From: Hypericum androsaemum
Lineage: Eukaryota > Streptophyta > Magnoliopsida > Malpighiales > Hypericaceae
DNA length: 64,000 bases
Direction: 5' to 3'
Assembly (NCBI GenBank): GCA_963995505.1
Contig: OZ023194.1
Location: forward strand, 9,606,428 to 9,670,427
Shown here piece by piece: positions 44,459-57,640 of this stretch (its first letter is position 1; every line of letters starts with the position of its first letter). The position numbers and the translations under genes were made by a program. Below the pieces are notes generated by a model. That model worked only from the letters and a program-made list of their open reading frames with translations, had not been told where the DNA came from and made no database searches.

Positions 44459-45989
44459 TTTATCTTGGGCTCTTTTGCTGCTATTTTGATCTTGCAGATC
44501 AAAAGCTCAGCAATATTGATCTTGCCCTTCACCCATAGGTGCTTTAGGAAGTTCTTTTCCTCATTGGTAATAGCATTAGTGTTAGATGATTTGTTGAAGA
44601 CAGTCATGGCGATGAAGTCCTGAACCCTTCTGAACTCAGTATCATAGATCATGATGGCTCTATAGTTTACTTCAACCTTATTGAACGAAGTCCTACTGAT
44701 CTCATTCCACGTTTCCAACCCCTGCAGCCTCTTATTCTCAAATTTGGCTTAACTTAGACCTTCACAACTCACCCCAAACATCTCCCCTAAATCCTGAGGA
44801 GTGACCGTATAGAAATCCTTCCATGAAACCATTGTAAGGCCCTAGCATCATACCTATGCCTTCCAGTTTTCCAAGGTGCTAGCCTTTCATGAGTTAACAC
44901 GGTAGCATAGAATTCTTTCACTTTGTTAGCAATAATCCCACAGCCTATTGTCGACAGACTAAATAGACCAGACACTTCCAACCACTCTTTGGCCTTCTCA
45001 CCAAACCCTTTGGGCAATAGATTTCCCCTATCTATTATTCTCCCACTAATAACCTTCTTAACGCTCAGCGTGTTGAACTTATCTAGAAATTCTTCATGTT
45101 TAAATTGAAAGTTCTCATAGACAGGGTGAATAATTACCTATTTGTGAGACTTGGGTGTACTCCTTCTCTCGAAGGTATCCTCTGTCATAGTGGCCTTAGT
45201 ATCTTCATTATCTTATTCTTCATTGTGAACCTCCTTTCTCTTGGAGGTTCTAGAAGAGGAAGACCCCATCTCTTCCGAGGAGGGCTTGCCACTCTTCATC
45301 TTGGGCTCGTCCTTTGTAAGAGAACGCTTTCGTTTGCCCAACTTGACAGCTTTCCCTTTCTTGCGCACCTTCCTCTCCAATGGCTCGACCATGTGGGCTT
45401 TTCCTTTTGTGAGCACAGGAAGTCGCACTCCCTCCTCGTGCTCCTCTGCATGCCTTTCTTCCTCCATCTCTGGTTGGTCTCTAGAAGAGTGGCAATTTTT
45501 CCTTTTTGAAGGGAGTTTGGCTTTGAGTTTGGACTTAGAGGCCTCGCCCCTTTCTATAATTGGGGTACTTGATGCCTTCTCTTTCTCCTTTAACCAAGTA
45601 ACCACTGGATTCTTCCTCTTGGGTGGTTCTTGAGGCTTGGAAAGACCCTGAATCTGGCTGGAGTGCCTCATCTTCCTAGGCGAGAGAGAGAGAGAGATTC
45701 TAAGAAAAACCCTTGGGAGAGAGAAGAGTAGTTGAGATTTTAGGAGGAGGGAAAGGACGGAGAGAGATAGAGGATGATAATGACTAATTTTAAATTAGAT
45801 ATAATCATTCTTATTTATAGACTTAAGCAAACTCAGTTGAAGGGACACCAGATGATAGCCGTTATAATTTGACAGCCGGCGGTTATAGCCCATTGGTCTT
45901 TGCAACGGTTGAGAATTTCTCTTAGTCTATCACGACATGTGAGCTTAAACTTTTCGTGCGCATGTAAGTCCTAATTCTCTCTTTATCAT

Positions 45990-47951
45990 AATAAAATCTC
46001 CTTCATTTAAGGGCTTGGTAAATATGTCCACTAATTAATTTTCTGAGCACACAAAGTGTAGCTCTATATTACCCTTTTGGACATGATCTCTAAGAAAGTG
46101 ATGCCTAATTTTAATGTGCTTGGTGCGAGAATATTGTACCAGATTTTTACTAAGGCATATAGCATTAGTATTATCACATATAATTTGCATTTTATTAAAA
46201 TTCATACCATAATCTTGGAGTTATTGCTTCATCCATGGAAGTTGAGAACAACAACTTCCCCTAGAGATGTACTCCGCCTCAGCTATGGAGAGAGACACAT
46301 AATTTTGCTTCTTGCTGAACCATGATATGAATATGTTCCCAAGCAATTGGCATGTTCCTGATGTACTCTTCATATCCAGCTTGCAACCTCCATAATCGGC
46401 ATCAGAATATCTAATCAATTCAAATCCACTTTCTTTAAGATACCAAATACCTATGTCGGTTGTCCCCTTTAGATATCTAAATATCCTTTTAATAGCCATA
46501 AAGTGAGTTTCCATGGGACTAGATTAAAATCTAGCACACATGCAAACACTGAATAGTATATGAGGATGACTGGCAGTTAAATAAAGTAGGGATCCGATTA
46601 TACCTCGATACTTTTTCTGATCGAATGGAACACCTTCCTCATCCTTATCTAGCCTTGTGCTAGCAGCCATAGGAGTGCCCATTTCATTCAGCTTCATCAT
46701 GTCAAACTTCTTTAAGATATCCTTGATATACTTGGTTTGACTTATGAAAATTCCCTTATTGGATTGGTTAATTTGAAGACCAAGAAAATATTTTAATTCT
46801 CTCATCATACTAATCTCAAACTCTTTTTGCATGGTTTCGGCAAACTCTTTGCACATAGAATCATTTGTTGCACCAAAAATAATGTCATCGACATATATTT
46901 GCACAAGCAACAGATTATTCTTTGCACCCTTAATAAACAACTTTGTATCAACATTGCCCCTTTTAAAACCCTTTTTAATAAGAAAATCACTTAGGCTTTT
47001 ATACCAAGCTCTGCGAGCTTGTTTCAGACCATATAAAGCTTTGTTTAAATGATAAACATGATCAGACTTATCAAAGCTTTCGAAACCAGGTGGTTGTTCT
47101 ACATAGACTTCTTCTTTAACAATACCATTTAAAAATGCACTCTTGACATCTATTTGGTAAAGTTTGAAGTCCATGTGGCATGCAAATGCTAACAACAATC
47201 AAATAGCTTCTAATCTAGCAACAGGTACGAATGTTTCATCATAATCTATTCCCTCTTCTTGGGAATAACCCTGTGCTACGAGTCTAGCCTTATTTCAAGT
47301 TACTATAGTATTTTCATCCATTTTGTTCCTAAAGACCCACTTAGTGCCAATCACAAGATGATCAGCTGGTTTAGGAACAAGGAAGGGTCCACACATTACT
47401 TCTCTCGAATTGATTTAGATCTTCATGCATAGCAATCATCCAAAATTCATCATCTATAGCATCACTTATATCTCTCGGTTCAACTTGAGATAAAAATGCA
47501 AGATGCGTGCAAGTATTATGGATTGCCCTTCGAGTAAGTATACCTTTATGTAGATCACCTATTACCTGTATGAGGGGATGATGATCTTTGATGATTTTCC
47601 ACTCTTGTGTAGTTGGAGGGTATTTTCCTGCATTTTTCTCCTGTTTATCGTCACTTGTGCCAATAAGCTCTTCATCATTCTCCTCATTAGAAAGGTCAGC
47701 AACTTTCTTTCTAAGTATCAAGACTTGTTTATCAAATAAGACATGTACAAATTCTTCTACCTTACTGCTTAGCTTGTTGAATACTTGATAGGCCTTGGAT
47801 TTATTTGCATAACCTAAGAATATAGCCTCATCACTTTTAGCATCAAATTTGCCAAGGTGCTCTTTGCCATTATTGTGCACAAAGCATTTAAACCCAAATA
47901 CATGGAAGTAACCAATGTTTGGCTTTCTTCCCTTGTATAGCTATATGGAGT
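45990..47951 (-). pseudogene. Sirevirus pol part 2: integrase C-terminal end, reverse transcriptase, RNase H
   Basis: Continues the pol gene past the nested insertion. Blocks: integrase tail and linker (47880-47371, GKEHLGKFDAKSDEAIFLGY), RT (47198-46524, DVKSAFLNGIVKEEVYVEQP; catalytic IYVDDIIFGAT near 46890), RNase H (46514-46221 and on to about 45990, SDADYGGCKLD, AEAEYIS). There is a stop between RT and RNase H at about 46520 and others near 47370 and 46220. Confidence 0.9.
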
Positions 47952-47956
47952 CTTAC

Positions 47957-50072
47957 TGTGATACCCTAACCCTTCAATCAAATTTGGTACAACAAAATAA
48001 GGTTGGTTTTGGAAGGGTTTAGGCTTAGTCCGTCATCATTCGGTAAAATAGGCATAACTTCTCCATCCGGACTCCAAATTAGGTAATTCTAATTTGTGTG
48101 GATTCATAACACCTTGATCTATAAATTTTTTCTTTGATTTTGGTAATTTATGAAATAATATGGCCGTAACAGAGCAATAAATCAAGGTGCTCGAAAATTG
48201 GTCTAATTTCGTTGGTATTGGGAAATTTTGTGAAAATAATTTGTTATGTGACTTTATTTGAATAAGGCTCATTTTAGGGACTTATTAGAACATATTAAGA
48301 AGTTTAGAAATTATTTTTAATGGCTGGAAAAGTCTAGGATCAAAAGAGAAATTCTGTTGCAAGTTGGCTAGGTGGCAAATAAAAAGTAGGATGACTAAGC
48401 TACTTAGCATGCATATAAAAGGGAAAACCTTTTGGATCAGGATTTAGGCACGAAACACTTGAACATTAGAAGAGAAAACAGAGGAGAAAGGACTAGGAGA
48501 AAGGGGGAAAACGAAGGAAAAAGAAGAGAAAAGAAAAGGGGCCAAATTTTAACAAGTTGGAAGAATAGGTAAGTAGTTTTGTAGGATTTTGCTTAATTTG
48601 AGTAGAAATGATTTTATACCTTGAAGAAGCTAGTAGGTGAAGATTAGAACATATTAATATAGACCTAGATGAAGGAAGTTAAGGTAATTTTTAGCTAGAA
48701 TTTTTATGTATAGAAGTTGGAAGAGAAATTGATCATCGGGGGTGTAGTTTTGTGAATTTTAGTATAGGTTCTGGGGCTGCCTTGTGTAAATTCGAATCTA
48801 AGAAATGAACTAAGATATTTTTATGTTACCTAGGATCTAATTACATGCTTGAGAGGTTGGTAATGATAGTGGTTTATGTTCTTTTGACCGATGTTTTGAA
48901 TCTGAGTGCCACGAGTTGTAAAATGAAGCACAGAGCTTCTCTTTGAATGGTTTGAGCAACCATTGTCTTGTAAGTGGATATTCTTTGTAACATGTGTTTA
49001 GTTAACTAGACGTGGGTGATATGTATAATTTGGTGTATTTTTTATTGGTTCAAAGTATGGTTATATGGGATTTGATAATGTTCGTGGATTGTTTGTCTAT
49101 TTGGGGCTATTTTGCCCAATTCGTGATACGGGACTCTTTTGGTATGAATTTGAATATGTGGTCAATATATTTTGGTCAATGTATAATATGTGTGTTTGGT
49201 ATGTCATTTGTGAGATGGCGGATGATGAGGTCTACCCGTGACCAACCGGGGATGTTGGCATATGTGCACATATACTGAGGATACATTAGATATGTATATG
49301 ATATGATATTTGGCCGGCGGGGTTGGTTTCTGATGGCGCCTTTAAGATATGGTATCCTTGTGTCGGTGTGAGAGTGACACTATCTAGACCTATCTGAAGT
49401 TCATCCAATTTGTGCTTTGTATTTGTAAAGGTCTATCTGAACTTCTGGTTATGTTTGATATGTGATTATTTGATTACCTTATTTGTGAAGTGGTCCTTTT
49501 GTCATAGTAGCCTTGTGGTAGTATTTGGGTTTGATGGGGATGTTTGGTTGGTTAAATACATGTTACTTATAATATTTGCTTACTAAGTGTTTCAAAGCAC
49601 TTATCCCTTACTTCAATCCACAGATGAAGAGATTTGAGCCGTGGTTTGCGTCCGGAGAAGCTTTTTCATCCAAGTTCAGCCCGTTGTCTTTCTTTCTTGG
49701 GCTATGTTCAAAGGTCTCCGGATGGTCTTTGTCTTTGTAATCTAGGTCGCTCCATTGTACATATTTATTGGTCTTTGACATATGATCTTAGATAAATGTT
49801 AATATGTAATGTATGTGTAAATTTATGTTTATGTTTTAAAAGGATGAGTTTGATGATATGACGTTGGAGATGTGTACTCCAATGCCTACCAGGTTTTGGA
49901 CACGATAAATATGTTTATTTGAAGAAATAATGTTGTGAAAAATAAATGTGTTTTGATAATCCTAGTAATAAGAAGGATGTATTATGATTTGAGGCTTGCT
50001 AGGTTATGGTTTATTATATGAAGTTTGACATGATCTAGCGCCGGTCACCGACCACGAATTTGGGTCGTGACA
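47957..50072 (+). repeat. 5' LTR of the nested chromovirus
   Basis: 2116 bp. A TATA box 'catataaaaggg' is near 48412. Pairs with 54310-56433. Differences from the 3' LTR concentrate in the first few hundred bases, plus a small indel near 48890 ('ctagttaa' present only in the 3' copy). Confidence 0.92.
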
Positions 50073-50076
50073 GACT

Positions 50077-50088
50077 TGGTATCAGAGC
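50077..50088 (+). other. Primer-binding site (tRNA-iMet type) of the chromovirus
   Basis: TGGTATCAGAGC, four bases after the LTR end. It is the standard complement of the plant initiator tRNA-Met 3' end. Confidence 0.92.
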
Positions 50089-50234
50089 TTGGTTAGAGCC
50101 CTAGGTTTGAGCCTAGCTTATTGTTTGAATTATGTGTTATGTATAATGGAGCATAGGATCTGTCTTATCCTTAAACCTCTTTTGTTGTGTTGTCCTTTGG
50201 TATGCTTAATTCTGACTTATTTGTATAGGAGAAT

Positions 50235-51300
50235 ATGACCATTACATGTAGTGGTATGGATACGGTTAGCGAGCAGGGTGAAAGCTCCCAAGGTCAGAGG
50301 AAGGATGTTACATCTGAAACTACACCACCATGTGAAGCCACCACCACTGGTAGGGTCACTAGAGATGAGATTCCACCACCTGTTGCTACTGTTCCTACTT
50401 CTGAGATGGAGAGGCAGGGTGGTGATGGTGTAGACAGAGTTATGAAAGCAATGGAGAAATTCATCGCTACTCAGCAAACACAATTAGAGCAGAATGTTAT
50501 ATTAGCTGCTAAAGATGACTCTTTGGGTGAGTTCTTGAAGTTGAATCCACCAACATTTTCTGGCTTAAGTGATGATCCTCAGGTATTCATTGATGAGATG
50601 GAGAAGAGGAGAAGAATCTTAAGGTGTGATAAAGAGCGAATGGTGGAGTTGGCATCATTTAAGTTGGTAGGTGTGGCTGGAGTTTGGTTCCAGAATGAGG
50701 GATCATATGCATGGACTTGGGAGATCTTTACTAAGACCTTGTTGGATCGGTTCTTACCAGAGAGTTTGAAAGATGCCCGAGCTTTTGAATTTGAGCGATT
50801 GGTGAAGACTCTAGACATGACAATATCTCAGTATGATGAGAGGTTCACTTATCTGTCACGATATGCAAAACACTTGATTCCTAATGATGAGATGAAGGTA
50901 AAGAGGTTTATTCGTGGACTTGATGATTCTATATTTAAAGTTATGTATCCTCGTAGTTTCGAGACATATGCATCTGCAGTGGATTGTGCTCGAACAAAAA
51001 TTTAGAGATGCGAGATAATGAACGTCGAGTGGTCCAAAGTCAACCAAAATTTCAGAAGTTTGATAAGCAACCACAAAGGAGTTTCAATCAAGGCTTTAGA
51101 CAGCAAGAAAGATGGACCAACAATTAGCCTGTATCGTCAAGGGTAGGAGGACCAGTTGGAAGATTTGGTAGAGGGAAGGATTTTCGTAGCCAGCAATTCA
51201 GTAAGAACCAATCCAGTAATTTCAGGAGATGCCAAAGTTGTGGTAAACAACATCCTGGAGATGTTTGTTACAAAAGGATATGAGCTTGTTTTCGTTGTGG
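50235..51300 (+). pseudogene. Chromovirus gag with zinc knuckle
   Basis: Opens at an ATG at 50235 (MTITCSGMDTVSEQG) and reads 256 residues to a stop at 51005. It contains the retrotransposon gag block (LNPPTFSGLSDDPQVFIDEM, VAGVWFQNEGSYAWTWEIF, LDRFLPESLKDARAFEFERL). Homology then continues in another frame through a Gln/Arg-rich nucleocapsid to a CX2C knuckle (CQSCGKQHPGDVC, about 51230-51270) with further stops. One indel near 51000 and at least two stops inactivate it. Confidence 0.88.
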
Positions 51301-51301
51301 C

Positions 51302-54249
51302 ATGCAAGGATATGAGATGTTTGTTCAGCATAAGCAAGTGGCGAGTTTGATAGTTAGGCCATCAACACAAGAGTTTTCTCGACCACAAGTTCAGCAGGGC
51401 AATCTACTTGATCATAGAGAAGAAGGTTTGAGGATTGAGGGACCTAAGTCTGATAGTGGAGGAGGTGGTGCACACCCTAGAGTGTATGCTTTGACCAGGA
51501 GAGATGCTGATGCTAGTAACACTGTGGTATCAGGTAACCTTCCCATTGGATCATCTTATGCACGCATTCTATTTGATTCGGGTTCTACACACTCTTTTGT
51601 GTCATCTCAATATGTTCAATGTTTGGATGCTATGCCTGTATGTTTGGATGAGTCAATGATTGTTGCCACTCCTTCGAGCGGGTTTATGTATGTTTGTGAA
51701 GTTGTGAGATCATGCAATATTCAAATTAGTGGGCATGACTTGTCAGCTGATTTATACATATTGGATATGGATAGTTTTGATATAATAGTGGGTATGGATT
51801 TGTTATCCACTTATCATGCAGTAGTGGATTGTTTTGGAAAAAGGGTCATTTTCCATCCCACAGATGAGGTAGAGTTTGAGTTTCAGGGTGAGAAAAAGGT
51901 GACTACCGTAAAGCTTATCTCTTACATGAAAGCTAGCAAGTTTCTAAGGAAAGGATGTGCAAGCTATTTAGCTATGGTAAAGGAAATAAAGAAGGAAGAT
52001 ATTTCAGTGGATCATATTCCTATTGTCAGGGAGTACCCAGATGTATTTCCAGAGGATTTACCAGGCTTACCTCCAGAGAGGGAGATTGAATTTTGTATTG
52101 ATCTTGAACCAAGAACTGAACCAATCTCTATACCACCTTATCGTATGGCTCCAGCTGAAATGAAAGAGTTGAAAGATCAGTTGCAAGATTTGTTGAATAA
52201 AGGGTACATAAGGCCTAATGTTACTGAGATACGCAGCTTTTTGGGTTTAGCAGGGTATTATCGACGATTTGTCAAAGGATTCTCTACTTTGGCAACACCG
52301 TTAACTCGGCTAACTTATAAAAATGCCAAGTATGAATGGTCTGATAGGTGTAAGAGAGTTTCCAAGAATTGAAGGATTGATTAACACATGCACCTGTATT
52401 GGTTCTACCTTCAGGATCAGGTAGATATTCAGTTTATTGTGATGCTTCAAGAGTGGGTTTGGGATGTGTTCTTATGTAACACAAGAATGTTATTGCTTAT
52501 GCCTCTAGATAGCTGAAGAAACATGAGGAGAATTATACAGTCCATGATTTGGAAATGGCAGCAGTTGTGTTTGCATTAAAGATTTGGAGGCACTACTTGT
52601 ATGGTGAGAACTTTGAGATATATACATATCATAAAAGCCTCAAGTATATCTTTGAGCAACGAGATTTGAACTTAAGACAGAGGAGGTGGATGGAGTTACT
52701 TAAGGATTATGATTGCACCATTAACTATCACCCTGGGAAAGCTAATGTGGTAGCTGATGCTTTAAATCGGAAATCCTTAATTCAGCCAAAGTTTCTAGCA
52801 GAGATGCATATGAGACCTACCTTACGAGGACGGGTTATGGAATTGCAATGGGAGGATCCAGAGGTTATTGTGATGATGGAACAAGTTGAGCAGGGTGAAT
52901 TACCTAAATTTCGACTTAGTGCTAATGGTATCTTGTATTTTGGTTCTCGAGTGGTTGTCCCTGATGTTGGAGATCTAAGAAAGGAATTATTGACTCAGGC
53001 ACACCGAGCGGCCTACAGTATGCACCCTGGATCTACAAAAATGTACCATGATTTGAGAAGCAATTATTGGTGGCAAGGTATGAAAAAGGAAATTGCAAAG
53101 TTTGTTTCAAAGTGTTTGACCTGTCAACAGGTTAAAGTAGAGCATCAGAAGCCTTCTGGATTACTACAACCTCTAGAGATTCTAATTTGGAAGTGGGAGC
53201 GGATAACAATAGATTTGTTAGTAGGGCTTCCAACTACCTCAAGAGGTTATGATGCAGTGTGGGTTATTGTAGACAGATTGACAAAATCTTCACATTTCCT
53301 ATCAATAAAGCGTACATATGATGCAAGTAGGTTTGCTCAGATATTTATGGATGAAATTATTCGCCTTCATGGTGTACCAGTTTCAATTGTATCTGATCGT
53401 GGAACTCATTTCACATCAAGGTTTTGGGGGCAGTTTCAGGAGGCTATGGGAACTCATTTGGATTTGAGTATGGCCTTTCATCCTCAAACAGATGGCCAGT
53501 CTGAGCGTGTTATTCAGATATTGGAAGATATGATGCGAACTTGTGTCATTGATTTTGGAGGAAGTTGGGATCGTTATTTGCCATTGATGGAGTTTGCTTA
53601 TAATAATAGCTACCAGTCAACTATCAAGATGGCTCCATATGAAGCTCTGTATGGAAGAAAATGTAGATCTCTGTTATGTTGGAATGAGGTTGGTGAGAAA
53701 CAACTCTTGGGCAATGACTTAGTACAAGAAACTAATGAGAAGATACAGTTGATTCGACAAAGGTTGGAAACAGCCCAGAGTCGGCAAAAGTCATACTCAG
53801 ACAAGAGACGAAAGGATATCGAGTTTGATGTGGGACTACATATTTTTCTCAAGGTTTCACATATGAAGGGAACAATGAGATTTGTGAGAAGGGGCAAACT
53901 CAGTCCTAGATATATTGGCCCATTTGAGATTTTGGAGCGAGTTGGACCAGTGGCATATCGATTGGCTTTGCCACCATCCTTGTCACATATTCATCCAGTG
54001 TTCCATGTCTCTATGCTTAAGCGATATTTGCACGATCCTACTCATGTTTTGGAGCCACAGCTAGTAGAGATAAGTGGAGATTTGACATATCAGGAGAATC
54101 CAATAAGGATTTTGGATCATGAAGTCAGGAAGCTTCGAAATAGAGAGCTTCCGATGGTCAAGGTTGAATGGGCAAATCGTTCCTTGGCTGAGGCAAGTTG
54201 GGAAATGGAGGAAGTGATGAAAATGAAGTACCCACATCTATTTACATGA
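51302..54249 (+). pseudogene. Chromovirus pol: protease, truncated RT, RNase H, integrase, chromodomain-like end
   Basis: Protease (ILFDSGSTHSFVSSQYV, about 51570) runs into the RT N-terminal end (DVFPEDLPGLPPEREIEF, about 52030). At about 52216 the frame jumps from GYIRP directly to EIRSFLGLAGYYRRFVKGFS. The whole RT palm, including the YxDD box, is absent (about 150-170 residues judged against the family), with the frame kept. RNase H follows with a frameshift near 52350 and stops at about 52379, 52477 and 52510. From 52549 one long frame (566 residues) covers the RNase H end, HHCC zinc finger ([11 protein letters not shown]...CLTCQQVK), integrase core ([26 protein letters not shown]) and a chromodomain-like tail ([16 protein letters not shown]). 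Confidence 0.92.
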
Positions 54250-54296
54250 CAAGTAAGTTAGCCTTCCATTTTGCAAATTCGGGGACCAAATTTTAT

Positions 54297-54309
54297 AAGG
54301 AGGGGAGAC
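54297..54309 (+). other. Polypurine tract of the chromovirus
   Basis: 'aaggaggggagac' immediately precedes the 3' LTR start at 54310. Confidence 0.8.
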
Positions 54310-56433
54310 TGTGATACCCTAACCCTTCAATCAAATTTGGTACAACAAAATAAGGTTGGTTTTGGAAGGGTTTAGGCTTAGTCCGTCATCATTCGGTAAA
54401 ATAGGCATAACTTCTCCATCCAGACTCCAAATTAGGTGATTCCAATTCGTGTGGATTCATAACACCTTTATCTATAACTTTGTTTTTTGATTTTGGTAAT
54501 TTATGAAATAATATGACCGTAACAGAGCAATAAATCAAGGTGTTCGGAAATTGGTCTAATTTTGTCGGTATTGGGAAATTTTGTGAAAATAATTTGTTAT
54601 GTGACTTTATTTGAATAAGGCTCATTTTAGGGACTTATTAGAATATATTAAGAAGTTTAGAAATGATTTTGAATGGCTGGAAAAGTCTAGGATCAAAAGA
54701 GAAATTCTGTTGCAAGTTGGCTAGGTGGCAAATGAAAAGTAGGATGACTAAGCTACTTAGCATGCATATAAAAGGGAAAACCTTTTGGATCAGGATTTAG
54801 GCACGAAACACTTGAACATTAGAAGAGAAAACAGAGGAGAAAGGACTAGGAGAAAGGGGAAAAACGAAGGAAAAAGAAGAAAAAAGAAAAGGGGCCAGAT
54901 TTTAACAACTTGGAAGAATAGGTAAGTAGTTTTGTAGGATTTTGCTTAATTTGAGTAGAAATCATTTTACACCTTGAAGAAGCTAGTAGGTGAAGATTAG
55001 AACAGATTAATATAGACCTAGATGAAGGAAGTTAAGGTAATTTTTAGCTAGGATTTTTATGTATAGAAGTTGGAAGAGAAATTGATCATCGGGGGTGTAG
55101 TTTTGTGAATTTTAGTATAGGTTTTGGGGCTGCCTTGTGTAAATCTGAATCCAAGAAATGAACTAAGACATTTTTATGTTACCTAGGATCTAATTACATG
55201 CTTGAGAGGTTGGTAATGATAGTAGTTTATGTTCTTTTGACTAGTTAACTGACGTTTTGAATCCGAGTGCCACGAGTTGTAAAACGAAGCACGGAGCTTC
55301 TCTTTGAATAGTTTGAGCAACCATTGTCTTGTAAGTGGATATTCTTTGTAACATGTATTTAGTTAACTAGACGTGGGTGATATGTATAATTTGGTATATT
55401 TTTGATTGGTTCAAAGTATGGTTATATGGGATTTGATAATGTTCGTGGATTGTTTGTCTATTTGGGGCTATTTTGCCCAATTCGTGATACGGGACTCTTT
55501 TGGTATGAATTTGAATATGTGGTCAATATATTTTGGTCAATGTATAATATCTGTGTTTGGTATGTCATTTGTGAGATGGCGGATGATGAGATCTACCCGT
55601 GACCAACCGGAGATGTTGGCATATGTGCACATATACTGAGGATACATTGGATATGTATATGATATGATATTTGGCCGGCGGGGTTGGTTTCTGATGGCGC
55701 CTTTAAGATATGGTATCCTCGTGTCGGTGTGGGAGTGACACTATCTAGACCTATCTGAAGTTCATCCAATTTGTGCTTTGTATTTGTAAAGGTCTATCTG
55801 AACTTCTGGTTATGTTTGATATGTGATTATTTAATTACCTTATTTGTGAAGTGGTCCTTTTGTCATAGTAGCCTTGTGGTAGTATTTGGGTTTGATGGGG
55901 ATGTTTGGTTGGTTAAATACATGTTACTTATAATATTTGTTTACTAAGTATTTCAAAGCACTTATCCCTTACTTCAATCCACAGGTGAAGAGATTTGAGC
56001 CGTGGTTTGCATCTGGAGAAGCTTTTTCATCCAAGTTCAGCCCGTTGTCTTTCTTTCTCGGGCTACGTTCAAAGGTCTCCGGATGGTCTTTGTCTTTGTA
56101 ATCTAGGTCGCTCCATTGTACATATTTGTTGGTCTTTGACATATGATCTTAGATAAATATTAATATGTAATGTATGTGTAAATTTATGTTTATGTTTTAA
56201 AAGGATGAGTTTGATGATATGACGTTGGAGATGTGTACTCCAATGCCTACCAGGTTTTGGACACGATAAATATGTTTATTTGAAGAAACAATGTTGTAAA
56301 AAATAAATGTGTTTTGATAATCCTAGTAATAAGAAGGATGTATTATGATTTGAGGCTTGCTAGGTTATGGTTTATTATATGAAGTTTGACATGATCTAGC
56401 GCCGGTCACCGACCACGAATTTGGGTCGTGACA
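54310..56433 (+). repeat. 3' LTR of the nested chromovirus
   Basis: 2124 bp, partner of 47957-50072. Ends in GTGACA and is followed by the resumed Sirevirus pol sequence. Confidence 0.92.
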
Positions 56434-57640
56434 CTTTTTGAGCAACGATCTAATGAAGGTGCTGTTTATAATATGGCAGGCAGTATTAACAGCCTCTGCC
56501 CAAAAATGCTTTCGCATATTATACTCACAGATCATAGTCCTAGCCATTTCTTCTAACGTTCTGTTCTTCCTTTCAACAACCCCATTTTGTTGAGGTGTTC
56601 TAGGAGCAAAGAAATTATGGGCAATTCCATTTTGATCACAGAAATTTTCGAACTCTTCGTTCTCAAATTCTGTTCCATGATCACTCCTCACACTTATGAT
56701 TGTGGTACTTTTCTCATTTTGTACTTTCTTACAAAAGTTGACAAATATATTGGTTGCTTTGCTCTTTAATCTAAAAAAGAATACACAAGTAAACCTAGAG
56801 TAGTCATCTACCAATAAAAATTATAGTGTTTTTCTCCAAGACTTTGTAATGAGTTGGTCTAAATAAATCTATATAAATCAACTCCAACGGTCGAGAAGTA
56901 GACAAATAATATTTTAGTTTAAATGATGATTTAACATGCTTTCCTTTGGCGCATGACTCACATAGTTTATTCTTATCAAAAGATAAGCTTGGCAAGCCTT
57001 CAACCAATTTACGCTTAGCAAGTTTGGACAATGTTCTCATATTAGCATATCCCAACTTCCAGTGTCACATCCAACTCTCTTCTTTTTTTACTATTAAACA
57101 TGTATTGTTTGCATCAAGACTCTTTAGATTAACTACATAGACATTGCCTCTTCTATGTCTTATCATGCATAAACCCTCAAAACTTTCAATTTTACAAATA
57201 TTTTCTTCAAATTTAGCACATAGTCTATTATCGCAGAGTTGTGACACGCATAAGCAAGTTATGCTTTAAACCATCAACAAGTAGCACATCTCTAATAAGA
57301 GTGATAATTGTGCCTTGTCCATTATCTCCAAAGGTGATCTTCCCACCTTTTTCTTTCTTTATACTGGAGAAGAACCTTCTATTTTTAGTCATATGTCTCG
57401 TGCATCCGCTATCAATGTACCATTCCTAGTTTTGCTCATGACGTGCTTCGAGACATTTCTCCAAGAGCAACTAAGTCTTTGATTTTGGTACCCAAACTTG
57501 GTTGGGTCAAAATTTGTCAGATAAACATAAGTTTCCTTTGGAACCGAGACTTTCTTTGTTCTAGAAGTCTTGCCATTCTGGCAATTTTTAGCTAGATGCC
57601 AAATATTGTCACAAGTATAACATCTCTTGTTAGTCCGATG
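56434..57640 (-). pseudogene. Sirevirus pol part 1: zinc knuckle, protease, pre-integrase and integrase core
   Basis: Minus strand. A degraded CCHC-like region (about 57630) is followed by protease (IDSGCTRHMTKN, about 57415), a stop at about 57460-57430, the pre-integrase HTNCG-type box (KLCESCAKGKHVKSSFKL, about 56960) and the integrase core (MVDDYSRFTCVFFFRLKSK, 56814; VRSDHGTEFENEEFENFC; TPQQNGVVERKNRT). The frame runs straight to the chromovirus insertion point inside the integrase and resumes at 47951. A TGA at about 57065 separates protease from the pre-integrase box. Confidence 0.88.

Larger units (their letters stand above)
43806..45671 (-). pseudogene. Sirevirus post-pol (env-like position) ORF, broken into several frames
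   Basis: Open blocks from right to left: 45671-45213 (Lys/Glu-rich, 152 residues, start MRHSSQIQGLSKPQEPP), 45017-44787 (EKAKEWLEVSGLFSLSTIGC), 44718-44383 (VFNKSSNTNAITNEEKNFLKHLWVKG, i.e. VFNKSSNTNAITNEEKNF then LKHLWVKGKINIAELL), 44407-44063 and 44108-43806. The blocks resemble the plant-transposon-type ORF that follows pol in Sireviruses and has been called env-like. No signal peptide or convincing fusion-type membrane segment is seen. Stops, frame changes and a 31-bp duplication break it. Confidence 0.6.
47957..56433 (+). mobile_element. Tekay/Del-like Ty3/gypsy chromovirus nested in the Sirevirus, RT core deleted
   Basis: An 8.48-kb element: LTR 47957-50072, iMet primer site 50077-50088, gag from 50235, pol to 54249, polypurine tract at about 54297-54309, LTR 54310-56433. 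LTR ends are TGTGATACC...GTGACA. The 5-bp flanks, cttac (47952-47956) and ctttt (56434-56438), match at 3 positions. The LTRs are long (2.1 kb) and nearly identical over most of their length. The clade is inferred from LTR size and the chromodomain-like C-terminus of integrase. Confidence 0.92.

Noticed and set aside
49012..49278. 88-codon open frame, repeated near 55402-55639
   Set aside because: Both copies lie in the two chromovirus LTRs, have no family match by eye and differ by indels. Chance frames.
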